Assembly (NCBI RefSeq): GCF_022532105.1
Contig: NZ_CP092832.1
Coordinates: 310,001-374,000, forward strand
Direction of reading: 5' to 3'
Source: Flavobacterium sp. HJ-32-4
GTDB lineage: Bacteria > Bacteroidota > Bacteroidia > Flavobacteriales > Flavobacteriaceae
DNA length: 64,000 nucleotides
Shown piece by piece: positions 45,182 to 54,358 of this stretch. The translations under genes and the position numbers were made by a program. Numbering within the stretch: position 1 is the stretch's first letter; each line of letters starts with the position of its first letter. The notes beneath the pieces were generated by a model. That model was not told the origin of the DNA. It made no database searches and saw only the letters and a list, made by a program, of their open reading frames with translations.

Positions 45182-47236
45182 TTATTGGAAATCTGCGTCG
45201 CTGACGCCTTCGTTGATTTTCACATCCGACATTTTGATGTCGAGTTCGAAACCTACGTTCAACACCATGTTGAAAGGAAGTTTCACCCCTTTTACATCAC
45301 GGTAATCGTTGATGTTGGTTACAACGGCTACTTTCTTACCGTCCTGGCCTTCCTGCATGTTTGACTCGGCTACTTTCAATCCGCTTGTCACATCGTAGTA
45401 GTAGGTTTTGTCACCGTCTACGACTGCATAGGCGTCTTTGCCGTTCATAGGCTCGATACCGGTTACGGTAACGCCTGCTTTCGACATCAGGTTGAGTTCT
45501 TCGAATGGAACAGCCGTCAGTTTCTCTTTTGCGAAGTCTTCAGCTGACATCGCCTGTTTCTGGCCTTGTCCGGACTGATAGCCCTCTTTTGCGCCTACTA
45601 CCTGCTTCATGAGGCTTCCCATACCAGGCAGTGACAATTCTGTCATCACGAGGCCGCGTGCATCTACTTTACGCACGAACGAAAGTGGTGCCGGAGCTTG
45701 TGGAATCTTGGCAGAACCCGTGTAGAAAACAGTTTTTACCGCTTTTACTGCTTTCTCTCCACCAATCGCCTTGATGTAGTTGTCGAAAACGGTTTTGGCT
45801 GTTACGCCGGCAGGAACCGGTTTTTTCATCGCCGGTTTTTCAGCCGGGTTGCCGTATTTGTCGAAATACAGGATAGGCACCCCGATTTTCTCGAGTCCAG
45901 GCAACACATCCGAAGCCTTGCCCACTACGACGATCCGCCAGTTGTCGGCTTTGAAATAGGTGTTCGCCACACGCTTGATGTCTTCCGCTGTAACCGCGTT
46001 GATGTTCGCGATGTAGTTTTCGTAGAAGTTGTCAGGCAGGTTTTGTGTGCGTGTCTGCAAGGCATACTGCGCAACGGTCTGTGGTTTTTCGATGTTCATT
46101 ACGAAACGGCCGATGTAACCCGCTTTCACGTTTTTCAGCATTTCATCCGTTACATCTTCTGTGCGGATACGCTTCAGTTCTTTGATCATCTCTACAACGG
46201 CACTGTCGGTAACCGCGTTGCGCACCTGAGTGGTAGCAGAAAAGCGCGATACATATTTGTTACCGCTGATACCGGAACGGGCACCATACGTCCAGCCGTG
46301 GGCTTCGCGCAGGTTCATATTGATGTAGCTGTTGAAGTCGCCTCCGAAGATTTGGTTGGCTACGATGGCAGCGAAATAATCTTTGTCGCCCATTTTGAGG
46401 TTGGTCACGTTATACGCCCCAATCTCTGACTGCACGGCATTCGGCATGTCGACAAAGTTGATTTGCGTATACTGAACGTCCTTAGGATCGTTGTACGATA
46501 CGGAAGGAGCGGTCGCTTTTTTCCATGAACCGAACAGTTTCTCTACCATTTTCTTGGTATCCTTGAACTTCACATCCCCTACGATAACGAGGTACGCGTT
46601 GCTAGGTACGAAGTAGGTGTTGTAGTTCTGCTCAACGTCGGCAAGGGTTACGTTTTTGATGGTTTCCTCGCTGAGGTACTCACCTGCCGGGTGGTTGCGT
46701 CCGTATACGAGTACGCTACCTACACGCTGTGCAGCGGCCGGTACGCTTTTTTCGTCTGACTTCAATCCTTCGAGCAATTTGTCTTTCTCTTTCTCGAATT
46801 CTTCCTGTGTGAAAACCGGGTTCAATGCACCGTCCGCCATCAGTTCGAGTACACGGGCGCCGTATTTAGAGAGTGCGCTGGCACTTGCACCGCTGTCCCA
46901 GAAGTTGATATCGGCCCCAAGGAAGTCGATTTCTTCGTTGAATTTCTCCTTCGAGATCTTCTTGGTGCCATTACCCATCAGTGCGCTGGTCAGGTCAGAT
47001 ACGCCTTTCTTCGCTCCTTCTGCATACGGGGCATTGTCAAGTGTAAGGGTGAAGGATACACGCGGCAATTTGTGGTTCTCGACCACCATCACCTTGAGTC
47101 CGTTCGGAAGTTCGAACGTTTGTGGTTTGCCGATATTGATCTTCGGCGATGGGCCTGGTTTCGGCTGCGGAATTACTTGTCCTTGCATAGCGAAAGATAA
47201 GAACAGGCCTGATAATGCTATAAATATTTTTTTCAT
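45182..47236 (-). CDS. M16-family protein without catalytic motif, with C-terminal extra domain
   Basis: A 684-residue exported protein (signal peptide to about residue 20). Two M16 modules cover about 30-480, but where active enzymes have HxxEH it reads GVSDLTSALMGNG, so it is catalytically dead. It presumably pairs with the active M16 protein encoded 9 bp upstream, as in heterodimeric M16B peptidases. After a linker, residues 500-680 form a beta-rich domain (DAYAVVDGDKTYYYDVTSGL) resembling LolA/LolB-like folds; that is inference. It may act on peptides in the periplasm. Confidence 0.9.
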   Translation of the reverse strand: MKKIFIALSGLFLSFAMQGQVIPQPKPGPSPKINIGKPQTFELPNGLKVMVVENHKLPRVSFTLTLDNAPYAEGAKKGVSDLTSALMGNGTKKISKEKFNEEIDFLGADINFWDSGASASALSKYGARVLELMADGALNPVFTQEEFEKEKDKLLEGLKSDEKSVPAAAQRVGSVLVYGRNHPAGEYLSEETIKNVTLADVEQNYNTYFVPSNAYLVIVGDVKFKDTKKMVEKLFGSWKKATAPSVSYNDPKDVQYTQINFVDMPNAVQSEIGAYNVTNLKMGDKDYFAAIVANQIFGGDFNSYINMNLREAHGWTYGARSGISGNKYVSRFSATTQVRNAVTDSAVVEMIKELKRIRTEDVTDEMLKNVKAGYIGRFVMNIEKPQTVAQYALQTRTQNLPDNFYENYIANINAVTAEDIKRVANTYFKADNWRIVVVGKASDVLPGLEKIGVPILYFDKYGNPAEKPAMKKPVPAGVTAKTVFDNYIKAIGGEKAVKAVKTVFYTGSAKIPQAPAPLSFVRKVDARGLVMTELSLPGMGSLMKQVVGAKEGYQSGQGQKQAMSAEDFAKEKLTAVPFEELNLMSKAGVTVTGIEPMNGKDAYAVVDGDKTYYYDVTSGLKVAESNMQEGQDGKKVAVVTNINDYRDVKGVKLPFNMVLNVGFELDIKMSDVKINEGVSDADFQ

Positions 47237-47245
47237 GATAGGTGC

Positions 47246-48574
47246 TTAGTTTTGGGCTTTTTCTTGGGCCGGAACATAACGGAGGATAAGACGTTGGTTC
47301 GGGTTGAGGTACTTTTTAGCAACCTCCCGGATTTCCTCACGTGTGATCGAACGGTACAGGTCAAGCTCGGTGTTGATCAGGTTGACATCCTTGTAAAGAA
47401 GATAGAAAGTCGCGAGGTTATCGGCTACACCTTCTACACCTGAGTTAGCGTTGACGTACTGATTTTCGTATTTGTTCTGCAGTTTCTGGAACTCGCTTTC
47501 GGAAATCAGGGTCGTTTGGAGTTTGGTGATCTCTTCGTCGATTTCTTTCACGAGGTCATCCATCGTGAAAGGCGACTGTGGCAAGCCGTAGATGAAATAC
47601 GTGCCATAATCTTCCTGGCTGTAGTTGAAAGCGGCCATTTGGAGCGCCATTTTCTTGTCGTCCACCACTTTTTTGTAGAGGCGTGAGCTCTTACCATCGC
47701 TGAGGATGGTCGAGATCATATCCAGGATACGGGCATCGCGGGTCTTCATGGAAGGGGTGCGGTAGGCCGTTACCACCATTGGCAATTGGATGTTCGGATC
47801 TTCGAACGTTGCATTGATCGTTTCAGTGATCGGCGCTTCTGTGTAGGTCTGACGCGTGATCGGAGCCCCTTTCGGGATGCTGCCAAAGTACTGCGAAACC
47901 CATTTTTTAGTCTGGTCGATGTTTCCAAGGTCACCCGCCACTACCAATACAGCATTGTTCGGGATGTAGAACTTCTTGTTGAATGCCTGGAACTCCTCGA
48001 GTTTGGCCGCATCCAGGTGGGCCATGTCACCGATGGTCGTCCAGCGATACGGGTGGTTCTTGAACATGTATTTCTTCACTTGTGGAAGAAGTTGTCCGTA
48101 TGGACTGTTGTCATAACGGAGACGTTTCTCTTCTTTCACCACCTCGTTCTGGGTGTCGACCCCGATTTGGTTGATGACCGGGTGAAGCATCCGCTCTGAT
48201 TCCATCCACAGACCCAGTTCGAGGCTGTTGGAAGGGAACACTTCAAAGTAGTACGTACGGTCGTCGGTCGTATTGGCGTTGTTTACACCACCGTTGGACG
48301 TTACGATCTTGAACCACTCGCCGCGTTTGATGTTTTCGGTCCCTTCGAAAAGAAGGTGTTCGAAGAAGTGCGCAAATCCTGTGCGATCAGGTTGTTCGTC
48401 TTTTGCACCGACGTGGTACATCACCGAGGTGACGACGACAGGCGCGGAGTTGTCGTTGTGGAGGATGACGTGAAGCCCGTTGGGCAGGTCATACTCCTCG
48501 AAGTTCACTTTCTGGGCCGTAGCGGCTCCACCTAAAGAGAGTACAGCACCTAAAGCCATCAATGATTTTTTCAT
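47246..48574 (-). CDS. M16-family zinc metallopeptidase (active subunit)
   Basis: A 442-residue exported protein with a signal peptide (about 20 residues, ending ATAQ). The inverted zinc motif HFFEHLLFEGT (about residues 68-78) supplies two histidines and the catalytic glutamate; a downstream glutamate lies in NEVVKEEKRLRYDN. The rest follows the two-module M16B plan. It is first in an operon with the inactive partner, together making a clamshell peptidase. A promoter element is at 48627-48634. Confidence 0.94.
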   Translation of the reverse strand: MKKSLMALGAVLSLGGAATAQKVNFEEYDLPNGLHVILHNDNSAPVVVTSVMYHVGAKDEQPDRTGFAHFFEHLLFEGTENIKRGEWFKIVTSNGGVNNANTTDDRTYYFEVFPSNSLELGLWMESERMLHPVINQIGVDTQNEVVKEEKRLRYDNSPYGQLLPQVKKYMFKNHPYRWTTIGDMAHLDAAKLEEFQAFNKKFYIPNNAVLVVAGDLGNIDQTKKWVSQYFGSIPKGAPITRQTYTEAPITETINATFEDPNIQLPMVVTAYRTPSMKTRDARILDMISTILSDGKSSRLYKKVVDDKKMALQMAAFNYSQEDYGTYFIYGLPQSPFTMDDLVKEIDEEITKLQTTLISESEFQKLQNKYENQYVNANSGVEGVADNLATFYLLYKDVNLINTELDLYRSITREEIREVAKKYLNPNQRLILRYVPAQEKAQN

Positions 48575-48626
48575 AAGTTACTATTTTGTTGCGAGCGTTG
48601 GTCGGCCAACGTTGGTTTTTGTTACG

Positions 48627-48634
48627 CAAAAGTA
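48627..48634 (-). promoter_or_regulatory. -7 promoter element of the M16 operon
   Basis: Minus strand TACTTTTG fits TAnnTTTG, about 52 bp upstream of the ATG. The leader contains a GTTGG/CCAAC hairpin (48598-48611). Confidence 0.6.
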
Positions 48635-48651
48635 GGAATAAGTTTGTTTGG

Positions 48652-48686
48652 AAGTCGAAAGTCAAAAGTCGAAAGTCGAAAGTTGA
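48652..48686. repeat. Heptamer array, left arm of an inverted pair
   Basis: Five contiguous units: AAGTCGA, AAGTCAA, AAGTCGA, AAGTCGA, AAGTTGA. It is inverted relative to the array at 48786-48820; 99 bp lie between, containing a small TACCTA/TAGGTA hairpin but no gene. Confidence 0.75.
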
Positions 48687-48785
48687 AAAGATCAAACATG
48701 GAACCGGATGTATAGCCTGGAAAAGCGCGATCCCGCGGCTAACGACTACCTAGACATAGGTAAATTCCTCATTTTGAATCACCCC

Positions 48786-48820
48786 TTTTGACTTTTGACT
48801 TTCGCCTTTCCACTTTTTCC
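48786..48820. repeat. Heptamer array, right arm, abutting the rplU promoter
   Basis: Five contiguous units: TTTTGAC, TTTTGAC, TTTCGCC, TTTCCAC, TTTTTCC. The reverse complement has the theme of the left arm. The next bases are the TTG (-33) of the rplU promoter. Confidence 0.75.
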
Positions 48821-48850
48821 TTGCCCATTACATATTTATTCCTATATTTG
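48821..48850 (+). promoter_or_regulatory. Promoter of rplU-rpmA
   Basis: TTG, a 19-bp spacer and TATATTTG (48843-48850). The start site would be near 48857, about 25 nt upstream of rplU. Confidence 0.78.
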
Positions 48851-48880
48851 CAGCCATTTTATAAACAAAACCTTATTGTT

Positions 48881-49309
48881 ATGTATGCAATCGTAGAGAT
48901 AGCAGGGCAACAATTTAAAGTTAGCAAAGACTCAAAGGTGTTCGTTCACCGTTTGGCAGGCGAGGCTGGTTCGAAAGTTTCTTTCGACAAAGTGCTTCTC
49001 CTCGATGACAACGGAACCATCACCCTGGGCGCCCCGGCTATAGAAGGTGCAACTGTTGAGGCCACCGTGCTTCAGCACCTGAAAGGCGACAAAGTGATCG
49101 TCTTCAAAAAGAAAAGAAGAAAAGGCTACAAGAAGAAAAACGGACACCGTCAGTCTCTTACAGAGATCCAGATTGGTGGTATCGTAACTTCGGCTCCAAA
49201 GAAAGCGGCTGCTAAGAAAGAAGCAGCGCCAGCATCCGAGGAAGCAGCAGAGGCTCCTAAAAAAGCCCCGAAAGCCAAAAAAGAGGAATCAACCGAATCA
49301 GCTGAATAA
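48881..49309 (+). CDS. rplU: 50S ribosomal protein L21
   Basis: Large-subunit protein of 142 residues from ATG 48881 ([20 protein letters not shown]). The frame extends upstream but that part overlaps the promoter. Residues 1-103 are the canonical L21 fold ([19 protein letters not shown]); a Lys/Ala/Glu-rich tail of about 40 residues follows. rpmA is 23 bp downstream. Confidence 0.97.
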   Translation: MYAIVEIAGQQFKVSKDSKVFVHRLAGEAGSKVSFDKVLLLDDNGTITLGAPAIEGATVEATVLQHLKGDKVIVFKKKRRKGYKKKNGHRQSLTEIQIGGIVTSAPKKAAAKKEAAPASEEAAEAPKKAPKAKKEESTESAE

Positions 49310-49332
49310 TAACCTAATAATCCTAGAATAAG

Positions 49333-49593
49333 ATGGCTCACAAGAAAGGCGTCGGTAGTTCCAAGAACGGACGCGAATCAGAAAGCAAACGTCTGGGCGT
49401 TAAGATTTTCGGCGGGCAGGCTGCAATCGCCGGTAATATCATCGTGCGTCAGCGCGGCTCAAAACATAACCCAGGCGACAACGTATATATGGGCAAAGAC
49501 CACACCCTACACGCAAAAGTAGACGGTGTTGTACGTTTCCAGAAAAAAGGCGACAACAAGTCGTATGTATCGATCGTTCCGTTCGAAGCATAA
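49333..49593 (+). CDS. rpmA: 50S ribosomal protein L27
   Basis: Large-subunit protein of 86 residues near the peptidyl-transferase centre. It begins [16 protein letters not shown], so the N-terminus is the mature form without the cleaved extension found in some Firmicutes; [20 protein letters not shown] is the family signature. Second gene of rplU-rpmA, followed by a strong terminator. Confidence 0.98.
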   Translation: MAHKKGVGSSKNGRESESKRLGVKIFGGQAAIAGNIIVRQRGSKHNPGDNVYMGKDHTLHAKVDGVVRFQKKGDNKSYVSIVPFEA

Positions 49594-49615
49594 GACAATC
49601 GCTCCTTATACGAAC

Positions 49616-49641
49616 AAATCCCGCTTTCGAGCGGGATTTTT
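49616..49641 (+). terminator. Terminator after rpmA
   Basis: Perfect 10-bp stem AAATCCCGCT/AGCGGGATTT with TTCG loop and T-tract. Confidence 0.92.
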
Positions 49642-49698
49642 GTTTAGGATGGGTTCGGGTTCGTATAACTTTTTAATTCCATTTATTCCGTTCGCATA

Positions 49699-51072
49699 TT
49701 ACATCTTCTCGGATACAATCTTGACCGTTTTCGTCTTGTTGTCAAAGAATACGGAACGAAATTCCCCGTTCGTGAACTCGGCCGAAAACTCCCGTTTGCT
49801 TTTGTCATCCTTATACTTGTCGAGATAACGCTCTTTATCGACGTCCGGAAATAGCGTTTCGGACTTATCTGTTCCAATTTGGGTGAAGTCTGCGCTGACC
49901 GTAAATTCGATGGCCCTGGTTTTCTCACTGACTATGTCGATTTCGGCATCGGCGGGATGTGCGGGTCCAAACCCCCTCGGCATCGACATCTGCTGTTGGC
50001 GCATCATTTGCTGCTGCCACATCATTTGCTGCATGAACCATTGGAAATGCCACCAATCATGGTTATAGTTGTATTCGTTACGGTCGACGCGATCGATTCG
50101 TACTGCAAGATCGCCGCTACGCATTTTGTTGACGGTGACGGTGGCCGCAATATTGCTTTTGACGACCTGCTTTAGGTATTCGGAATAGGCATCGGGATTG
50201 ATTTTGACGTCGCTGAGTGAAAATTGCCTCACCGCCTCACCGCGGTCAAGATCGAAAACCTTCATCGTGACCTCATTTTTGTCAATGCCCACGACAGCCA
50301 GTTTGTCATCTATTACGTAATCCGCGGTTTTCCTGACCTCGGACGGAAAATCGAGAGCTATAGTGGAATGGGCCAGTTTCTTTTCGACGAGATCAAACAG
50401 GAAGGTCTCCGTTTCCTTGCTGTCGCTAAGGGTGTATATAATCGCATTGCGTGTAATGTATCCTTTTGCGGGGGCAATCGACCCGTTCTTTACGAACTCC
50501 TGCTGGTTGACAGCTTCTGGTTTGGCGAAGGAGAGTTTGCGAAATGCTTTGGCCGTATCGGCAGAAGCTTTGATTGTCGTCAATACGGCTTTACCCCCCG
50601 TTGTTATAGTTTTTACCTCAAGTTCATTCGTCTTCTTATTGAACTCAACCAGCACGGTTTTATCAGAAAGGCGGAAAAGGTTGTCGTAAGGCAATTTCTG
50701 CTCTTCATTACCCACCGTAAAGCTGCCGCTTCTGAGATCGTAGTCCAATATCGAAATGGTTTTCTTCTCGGAACTGTATAGTACCAGTGTGAATGTCTCA
50801 CCGTTGCGGTGGTACGATGCGATTTCGAATTGGATCTTTGAAACGAACGGGTCCAGGGCTTTGACCTCCGACCGATCATCGAGATGGTACGGAGTGACGG
50901 TGAAGTTCTTAGACACACTGTTCTTTGTCATCACGACATGTACTGTAGCATTGCCCAGGACGGCGCTGTAGGTGCCCTCTACCTTCTCATCTTTGTCGGG
51001 TTTTATCTCGAAGGGAGTGCCTGCAAAACCTAAACCTGAAACGAACAGCAATAACAGATACATTGTCTTCAT
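49699..51072 (-). CDS. Exported protein of unknown function
   Basis: A 457-residue protein I do not recognise. The start at 51072 gives a signal peptide (KTMYLLLLFVSGLGFAG); the upstream in-frame ATG at 51117 lies in promoter-like DNA (TATCTTTC near 51090). The mature part is beta-rich with many Thr/Lys/Asp and reads like repeated strand-turn units (EIASYHRNGETFTLVLYSSE, TVLVEFNKKTNELEVK). Near residues 355-380 is a Met/Gln-rich stretch (WFMQQMMWQQQMM). There are no cysteines in the mature part that I can see and no T9SS tail. It stands alone between rpmA and ahcY. Confidence 0.75.
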   Translation of the reverse strand: MKTMYLLLLFVSGLGFAGTPFEIKPDKDEKVEGTYSAVLGNATVHVVMTKNSVSKNFTVTPYHLDDRSEVKALDPFVSKIQFEIASYHRNGETFTLVLYSSEKKTISILDYDLRSGSFTVGNEEQKLPYDNLFRLSDKTVLVEFNKKTNELEVKTITTGGKAVLTTIKASADTAKAFRKLSFAKPEAVNQQEFVKNGSIAPAKGYITRNAIIYTLSDSKETETFLFDLVEKKLAHSTIALDFPSEVRKTADYVIDDKLAVVGIDKNEVTMKVFDLDRGEAVRQFSLSDVKINPDAYSEYLKQVVKSNIAATVTVNKMRSGDLAVRIDRVDRNEYNYNHDWWHFQWFMQQMMWQQQMMRQQQMSMPRGFGPAHPADAEIDIVSEKTRAIEFTVSADFTQIGTDKSETLFPDVDKERYLDKYKDDKSKREFSAEFTNGEFRSVFFDNKTKTVKIVSEKM

Positions 51073-51358
51073 CTTTTTTTTTGTTCGAAAGATATTCGAT
51101 TTCGGTTCAAAAAGCAACGGTCCAATACGCCTACATTTGCGCTACTGTGGCGCGTCGCAGGCCCTCAACCGGAGGATGAAGGAAACCCACATGGTTCACC
51201 GAAGGCGTCTCAAGACGTACGAAATCGCCACGGCCGGGTCGTCTTTGAAAGGAGCGAGATCGGGGTGCGTTTTGTCCTGTGAACACGAATGCGTAACTGT
51301 ATGTATGCACAGTACAGCACATGACCATATTCATTCGCTAATTACTACATCCGCTAAT

Positions 51359-51391
51359 CAAAAAAGCCCCAGCGTCTCCGCCAGGGCTTTA
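51359..51391 (-). terminator. Terminator of ahcY
   Basis: Minus strand AAGCCCTGGCG, GAGA loop, CGCTGGGGCTT (two G-U pairs), then TTTT. The 51073-51358 stretch beyond it shows no recognisable gene. Confidence 0.85.
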
Positions 51392-51404
51392 TCTCATTCG
51401 CTAG

Positions 51405-52724
51405 TTAATAACGATAGTACTCCGGCTTATAAGGTCCTTCCACCTTCACACCGATATACTCCGCCTGCTCCTTGTTCAGCTCCTCGAGCTCAACACCCAG
51501 TTTCGCAAGGTGCAGTTTCGCTACTTTCTCATCGAGGTGTTTCGGCAGCATGTAAACGTCGTTACCGTATTTGTCAGCGTGTTTCCACAACTCGATCTGC
51601 GCCAGTGTCTGGTTGGTGAACGAGTTCGACATTACGAAACTTGGGTGGCCTGTCGCACATCCCAGGTTTACCAAACGGCCTTCCGCCAGGATGATGATGT
51701 CTTTGCCATCGATGGTGTATTTGTCAACCTGTGGCTTGATTTCCACTTTCGACGCACCGTAGTTTTTGTTTAACCATGCCATGTCGATCTCATTGTCGAA
51801 GTGGCCGATGTTACACACTACCGTCTTATCTTTCATTTGTTCGAAGTGACGGCCTACCACGATGTCTTTGTTACCGGTAGTCGTGATCACGATGTCGGCC
51901 GTAGCGATCACCGTATCCAGTTTCTTCACTTCAAATCCGTCCATTGCCGCCTGAAGCGCACAGATCGGGTCAATTTCCGTCACGGTTACGATAGAACCGG
52001 CACCACGGAAAGAAGCCGCTGTACCTTTACCTACGTCACCGTAGCCACATACTACCACACGCTTACCAGCCAGCATCAGGTCAGTCGCACGACGGATCGC
52101 GTCAACTGCCGACTCCTTACAGCCGTATTTGTTGTCGAATTTCGACTTCGTCACCGAATCGTTTACGTTGATCGCCGGCATCGGAAGCGTACCATTCTTC
52201 ACACGCTCATACAGACGGTGTACGCCTGTAGTCGTCTCTTCAGACAGACCTTTGATACCTGCTACCAATTCCGGATAACGATCCAATACCATGTTGGTCA
52301 GGTCGCCACCGTCGTCAAGGATCATGTTCAAAGGCTGACGGTCTTCACCGAAAAACAGCGTTTGCTCAATACACCAGTCGAATTCCTCTTCGTTCATTCC
52401 TTTCCAGGCATACACCTGAAGGCCCGCTGCTGCAATCGCAGCTGCTGCGTGGTCTTGCGTAGAGAAAATATTACAAGAGCTCCAGGTCACTTCCGCGCCC
52501 AGTGCTTTCAGCGTCTCGATCAACACCGCCGTCTGTATCGTCATGTGCAAGCACCCTGCGATACGTGCGCCTTTCAATGGCTGCTCGTTCTTATATTCCT
52601 CGCGAAGCGCCATCAGTCCGGGCATTTCAGCTTCCGCCAGTTCGATTTCCTTCCGTCCCCAGGCCGCCAGCGAAATGTCCTTCACTTTATAGGCCACATA
52701 CGGCAATGTCTGTGTGCTCATCAT
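51405..52724 (-). CDS. ahcY: Adenosylhomocysteinase (S-adenosylhomocysteine hydrolase)
   Basis: NAD-dependent enzyme that reversibly splits S-adenosylhomocysteine into adenosine and homocysteine, relieving product inhibition of methyltransferases. The 439-residue protein has [20 protein letters not shown], the NAD-binding [20 protein letters not shown] (about residues 222-241), and the C-terminal tail ending KPEYYRY that completes the neighbouring active site in the tetramer. It has its own promoter and terminator; no riboswitch was recognised upstream. Confidence 0.98.
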   Translation of the reverse strand: MMSTQTLPYVAYKVKDISLAAWGRKEIELAEAEMPGLMALREEYKNEQPLKGARIAGCLHMTIQTAVLIETLKALGAEVTWSSCNIFSTQDHAAAAIAAAGLQVYAWKGMNEEEFDWCIEQTLFFGEDRQPLNMILDDGGDLTNMVLDRYPELVAGIKGLSEETTTGVHRLYERVKNGTLPMPAINVNDSVTKSKFDNKYGCKESAVDAIRRATDLMLAGKRVVVCGYGDVGKGTAASFRGAGSIVTVTEIDPICALQAAMDGFEVKKLDTVIATADIVITTTGNKDIVVGRHFEQMKDKTVVCNIGHFDNEIDMAWLNKNYGASKVEIKPQVDKYTIDGKDIIILAEGRLVNLGCATGHPSFVMSNSFTNQTLAQIELWKHADKYGNDVYMLPKHLDEKVAKLHLAKLGVELEELNKEQAEYIGVKVEGPYKPEYYRY

Positions 52725-52754
52725 TATTACGTTGATTTACTGAAAAAATTTTTG

Positions 52755-52762
52755 CAAATTTA
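52755..52762 (-). promoter_or_regulatory. -7 promoter element of ahcY
   Basis: Minus strand TAAATTTG with a TTG 21 bp upstream fits the consensus. The leader is about 25-30 nt. Confidence 0.65.
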
Positions 52763-52856
52763 CGGAATAAGGTTGGGAATAACCAATGAGCAATTGTGAA
52801 ATTCAACCTCCTTGTAACCAACTCCGTACGTTTAATTTTTTTGAAGCTTTTTCCGG

Positions 52857-52990
52857 CTGTTCGCTGCAAGCTTTTTCCCGCAACGCCGCTTTTGCGACCG
52901 CGCCTCCCGGCTTCCTCCGGTCGCCGTCGCCACGGGCAAAACCAGGCGTCGCGTGCAAAAAGGCTTTCCGCTGCCATCCGGGCTAGGGCT
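52857..52990. other. GC-rich intergenic block upstream of the PPTase gene
   Basis: About 130 bp markedly richer in G+C than the flanks, with inverted segments (AAGCTTTTT near 52870 against AAAAAGGCTT near 52963; CGCGCCT near 52902 against AGGCG). Its end, GGCTTTCCGCTGCCATCC, resembles the end of the block at 57711-57836, suggesting a dispersed repeat. No gene is seen in it. Confidence 0.4.
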
Positions 52991-53001
52991 TCCTTCTGAC
53001 C

Positions 53002-53634
53002 ATGCCGCTTTATACTACCCTTACCGTCGATGACCACGCCCGGCTTTACGTCTGGAAAATCACCGAATCGTATGACGAACTGGCCACAGGCATGCGACTG
53101 AAACCAGCCAGCGAAGCCCGCCTGTCAGGCATGAAGTCCGAACAGCACCGCCGCGGCTTCCTGTCTGTACGCGCCCTGCTGCACGCCGCCGGCTACTCCG
53201 ACTTCGACCTTTATTATGATGCCTCCGGCAAACCACACCTGCTCGACGGCCGCTATATTTCCATCAGTCACTCCTTTGGTTTTTCCGCCATCATCGTCTC
53301 CGACCGTCTTACCGGCATCGACCTGGAACTCCGCCGCGACAAAATCCGCCTCATCGACTACAAGTTCGCCGAACATGAAATGAAGTACCTTAACCCTGAG
53401 TACCACGACGACTACATCGCGCGGCTGACCGTCATCTGGGGCGTCAAGGAAGCCATTTTCAAAATCCGGAACGAACCCGGAATCAGTTTCAAAGACCATA
53501 TCTTTGTACTTCCTTTCGAAAGGGCAACGGGCCAGGCCACAGCCGAACTGCACTTCGGCGACCGCCATGCCCCGTTCGACATCCGCTTTCTTGAAATCGA
53601 GGATTACACTATTGTTTATGCCTTTGAAAAATGA
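53002..53634 (+). CDS. 4'-phosphopantetheinyl transferase superfamily protein
   Basis: A 210-residue Sfp-type enzyme that transfers the phosphopantetheine arm of CoA to carrier proteins. Motifs: YISISHSFG (about residue 90), GIDLELRRDKI (about 110, metal-binding acidic residues) and VIWGVKEAIFKI (about 145-156, the W-x-x-KEA-x-x-K signature). The cognate carrier protein is not in the window. First gene of a five-gene overlapping run; the GGGPS start lies 17 bp inside its 3' end. Confidence 0.92.
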   Translation: MPLYTTLTVDDHARLYVWKITESYDELATGMRLKPASEARLSGMKSEQHRRGFLSVRALLHAAGYSDFDLYYDASGKPHLLDGRYISISHSFGFSAIIVSDRLTGIDLELRRDKIRLIDYKFAEHEMKYLNPEYHDDYIARLTVIWGVKEAIFKIRNEPGISFKDHIFVLPFERATGQATAELHFGDRHAPFDIRFLEIEDYTIVYAFEK

Positions 53635-54358
53635 CGTCATACCCTCGCTCTACGGCCACCTGCTCGACGCCCGGTCACGCGGCGAAAAAGCACTTGCCGT
53701 ATTGATCGACCCCGACAAGGTTACTCTGGCACAGGTTGACGCGTTGTCGCATCGCCTCGAAGCCTCCCCGGCCACCTACCTGTTTGTAGGCGGAAGCACC
53801 GGCCCTACCGACCACCTCGATGAACTGGTACTGGCGCTGAAGGTCCGAACCGGACTTCCCATCGTGTTGTTTCCCGGGCATCCGTCGCAACTGTCGCGCC
53901 ACGCCGATGCGTTGTTGTACCTCTCGCTTCTTTCCGGTCGCAATCCCGATTTCCTGATTGGGCATCATGTGGCCTCGGCCCAGGCGGTGGTGGCCTCCAA
54001 ACTGGAAGTCATCCCCACCGGCTATATTCTTTGCGGCAGCGACGACCGTACTTCCGTGGCACGTGTCAGCGAAACAGCCCCCCTTCCGTTCGCCGACGGT
54101 GACCACATCGTCGACACAGCCCTTGCCGCACAATTGCTAGGCAAACAACTGGTCTATCTCGAAGCAGGCAGCGGTGCCCGCGAAGCCCTTCCCGCGGATA
54201 TAATCAAACGCGTAGCCGACCAACTTTCGATCCCATTGATCGTTGGCGGTGGCATCCGTACCCAAAAAGGCATCCACGACGCCCACCATGCCGGTGCCGA
54301 CCTCGTCGTAATCGGAACGGCATTTGAAAACGACCCTGATTTCTTCCTCCATGGATGA
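53618..54358 (+). CDS. Geranylgeranylglyceryl phosphate synthase family protein (PcrB-like)
   Basis: A 246-residue TIM-barrel prenyltransferase that joins glycerol-1-phosphate to a polyprenyl diphosphate. Motifs: VLIDPDKVT (about 23-31), FVGGSTGPTD, VLFPGHPSQLS, YLEAGSGA and VGGGIRT plus AGADLVVIGTAFEN (phosphate-binding end of the barrel). Homologues in flavobacteria belong to the group of true GGGP synthases otherwise known from archaeal ether-lipid synthesis; which prenyl chain is used here is not known. It overlaps the PPTase by 17 bp and pnuC by 8 bp. Confidence 0.93.
   Translation: MPLKNDVIPSLYGHLLDARSRGEKALAVLIDPDKVTLAQVDALSHRLEASPATYLFVGGSTGPTDHLDELVLALKVRTGLPIVLFPGHPSQLSRHADALLYLSLLSGRNPDFLIGHHVASAQAVVASKLEVIPTGYILCGSDDRTSVARVSETAPLPFADGDHIVDTALAAQLLGKQLVYLEAGSGAREALPADIIKRVADQLSIPLIVGGGIRTQKGIHDAHHAGADLVVIGTAFENDPDFFLHG

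Noticed and set aside
51073..51358. SAM or SAH riboswitch near ahcY
   Set aside because: This region is downstream of ahcY, and no conserved SAM/SAH riboswitch core was recognised there or upstream at 52725-52800.
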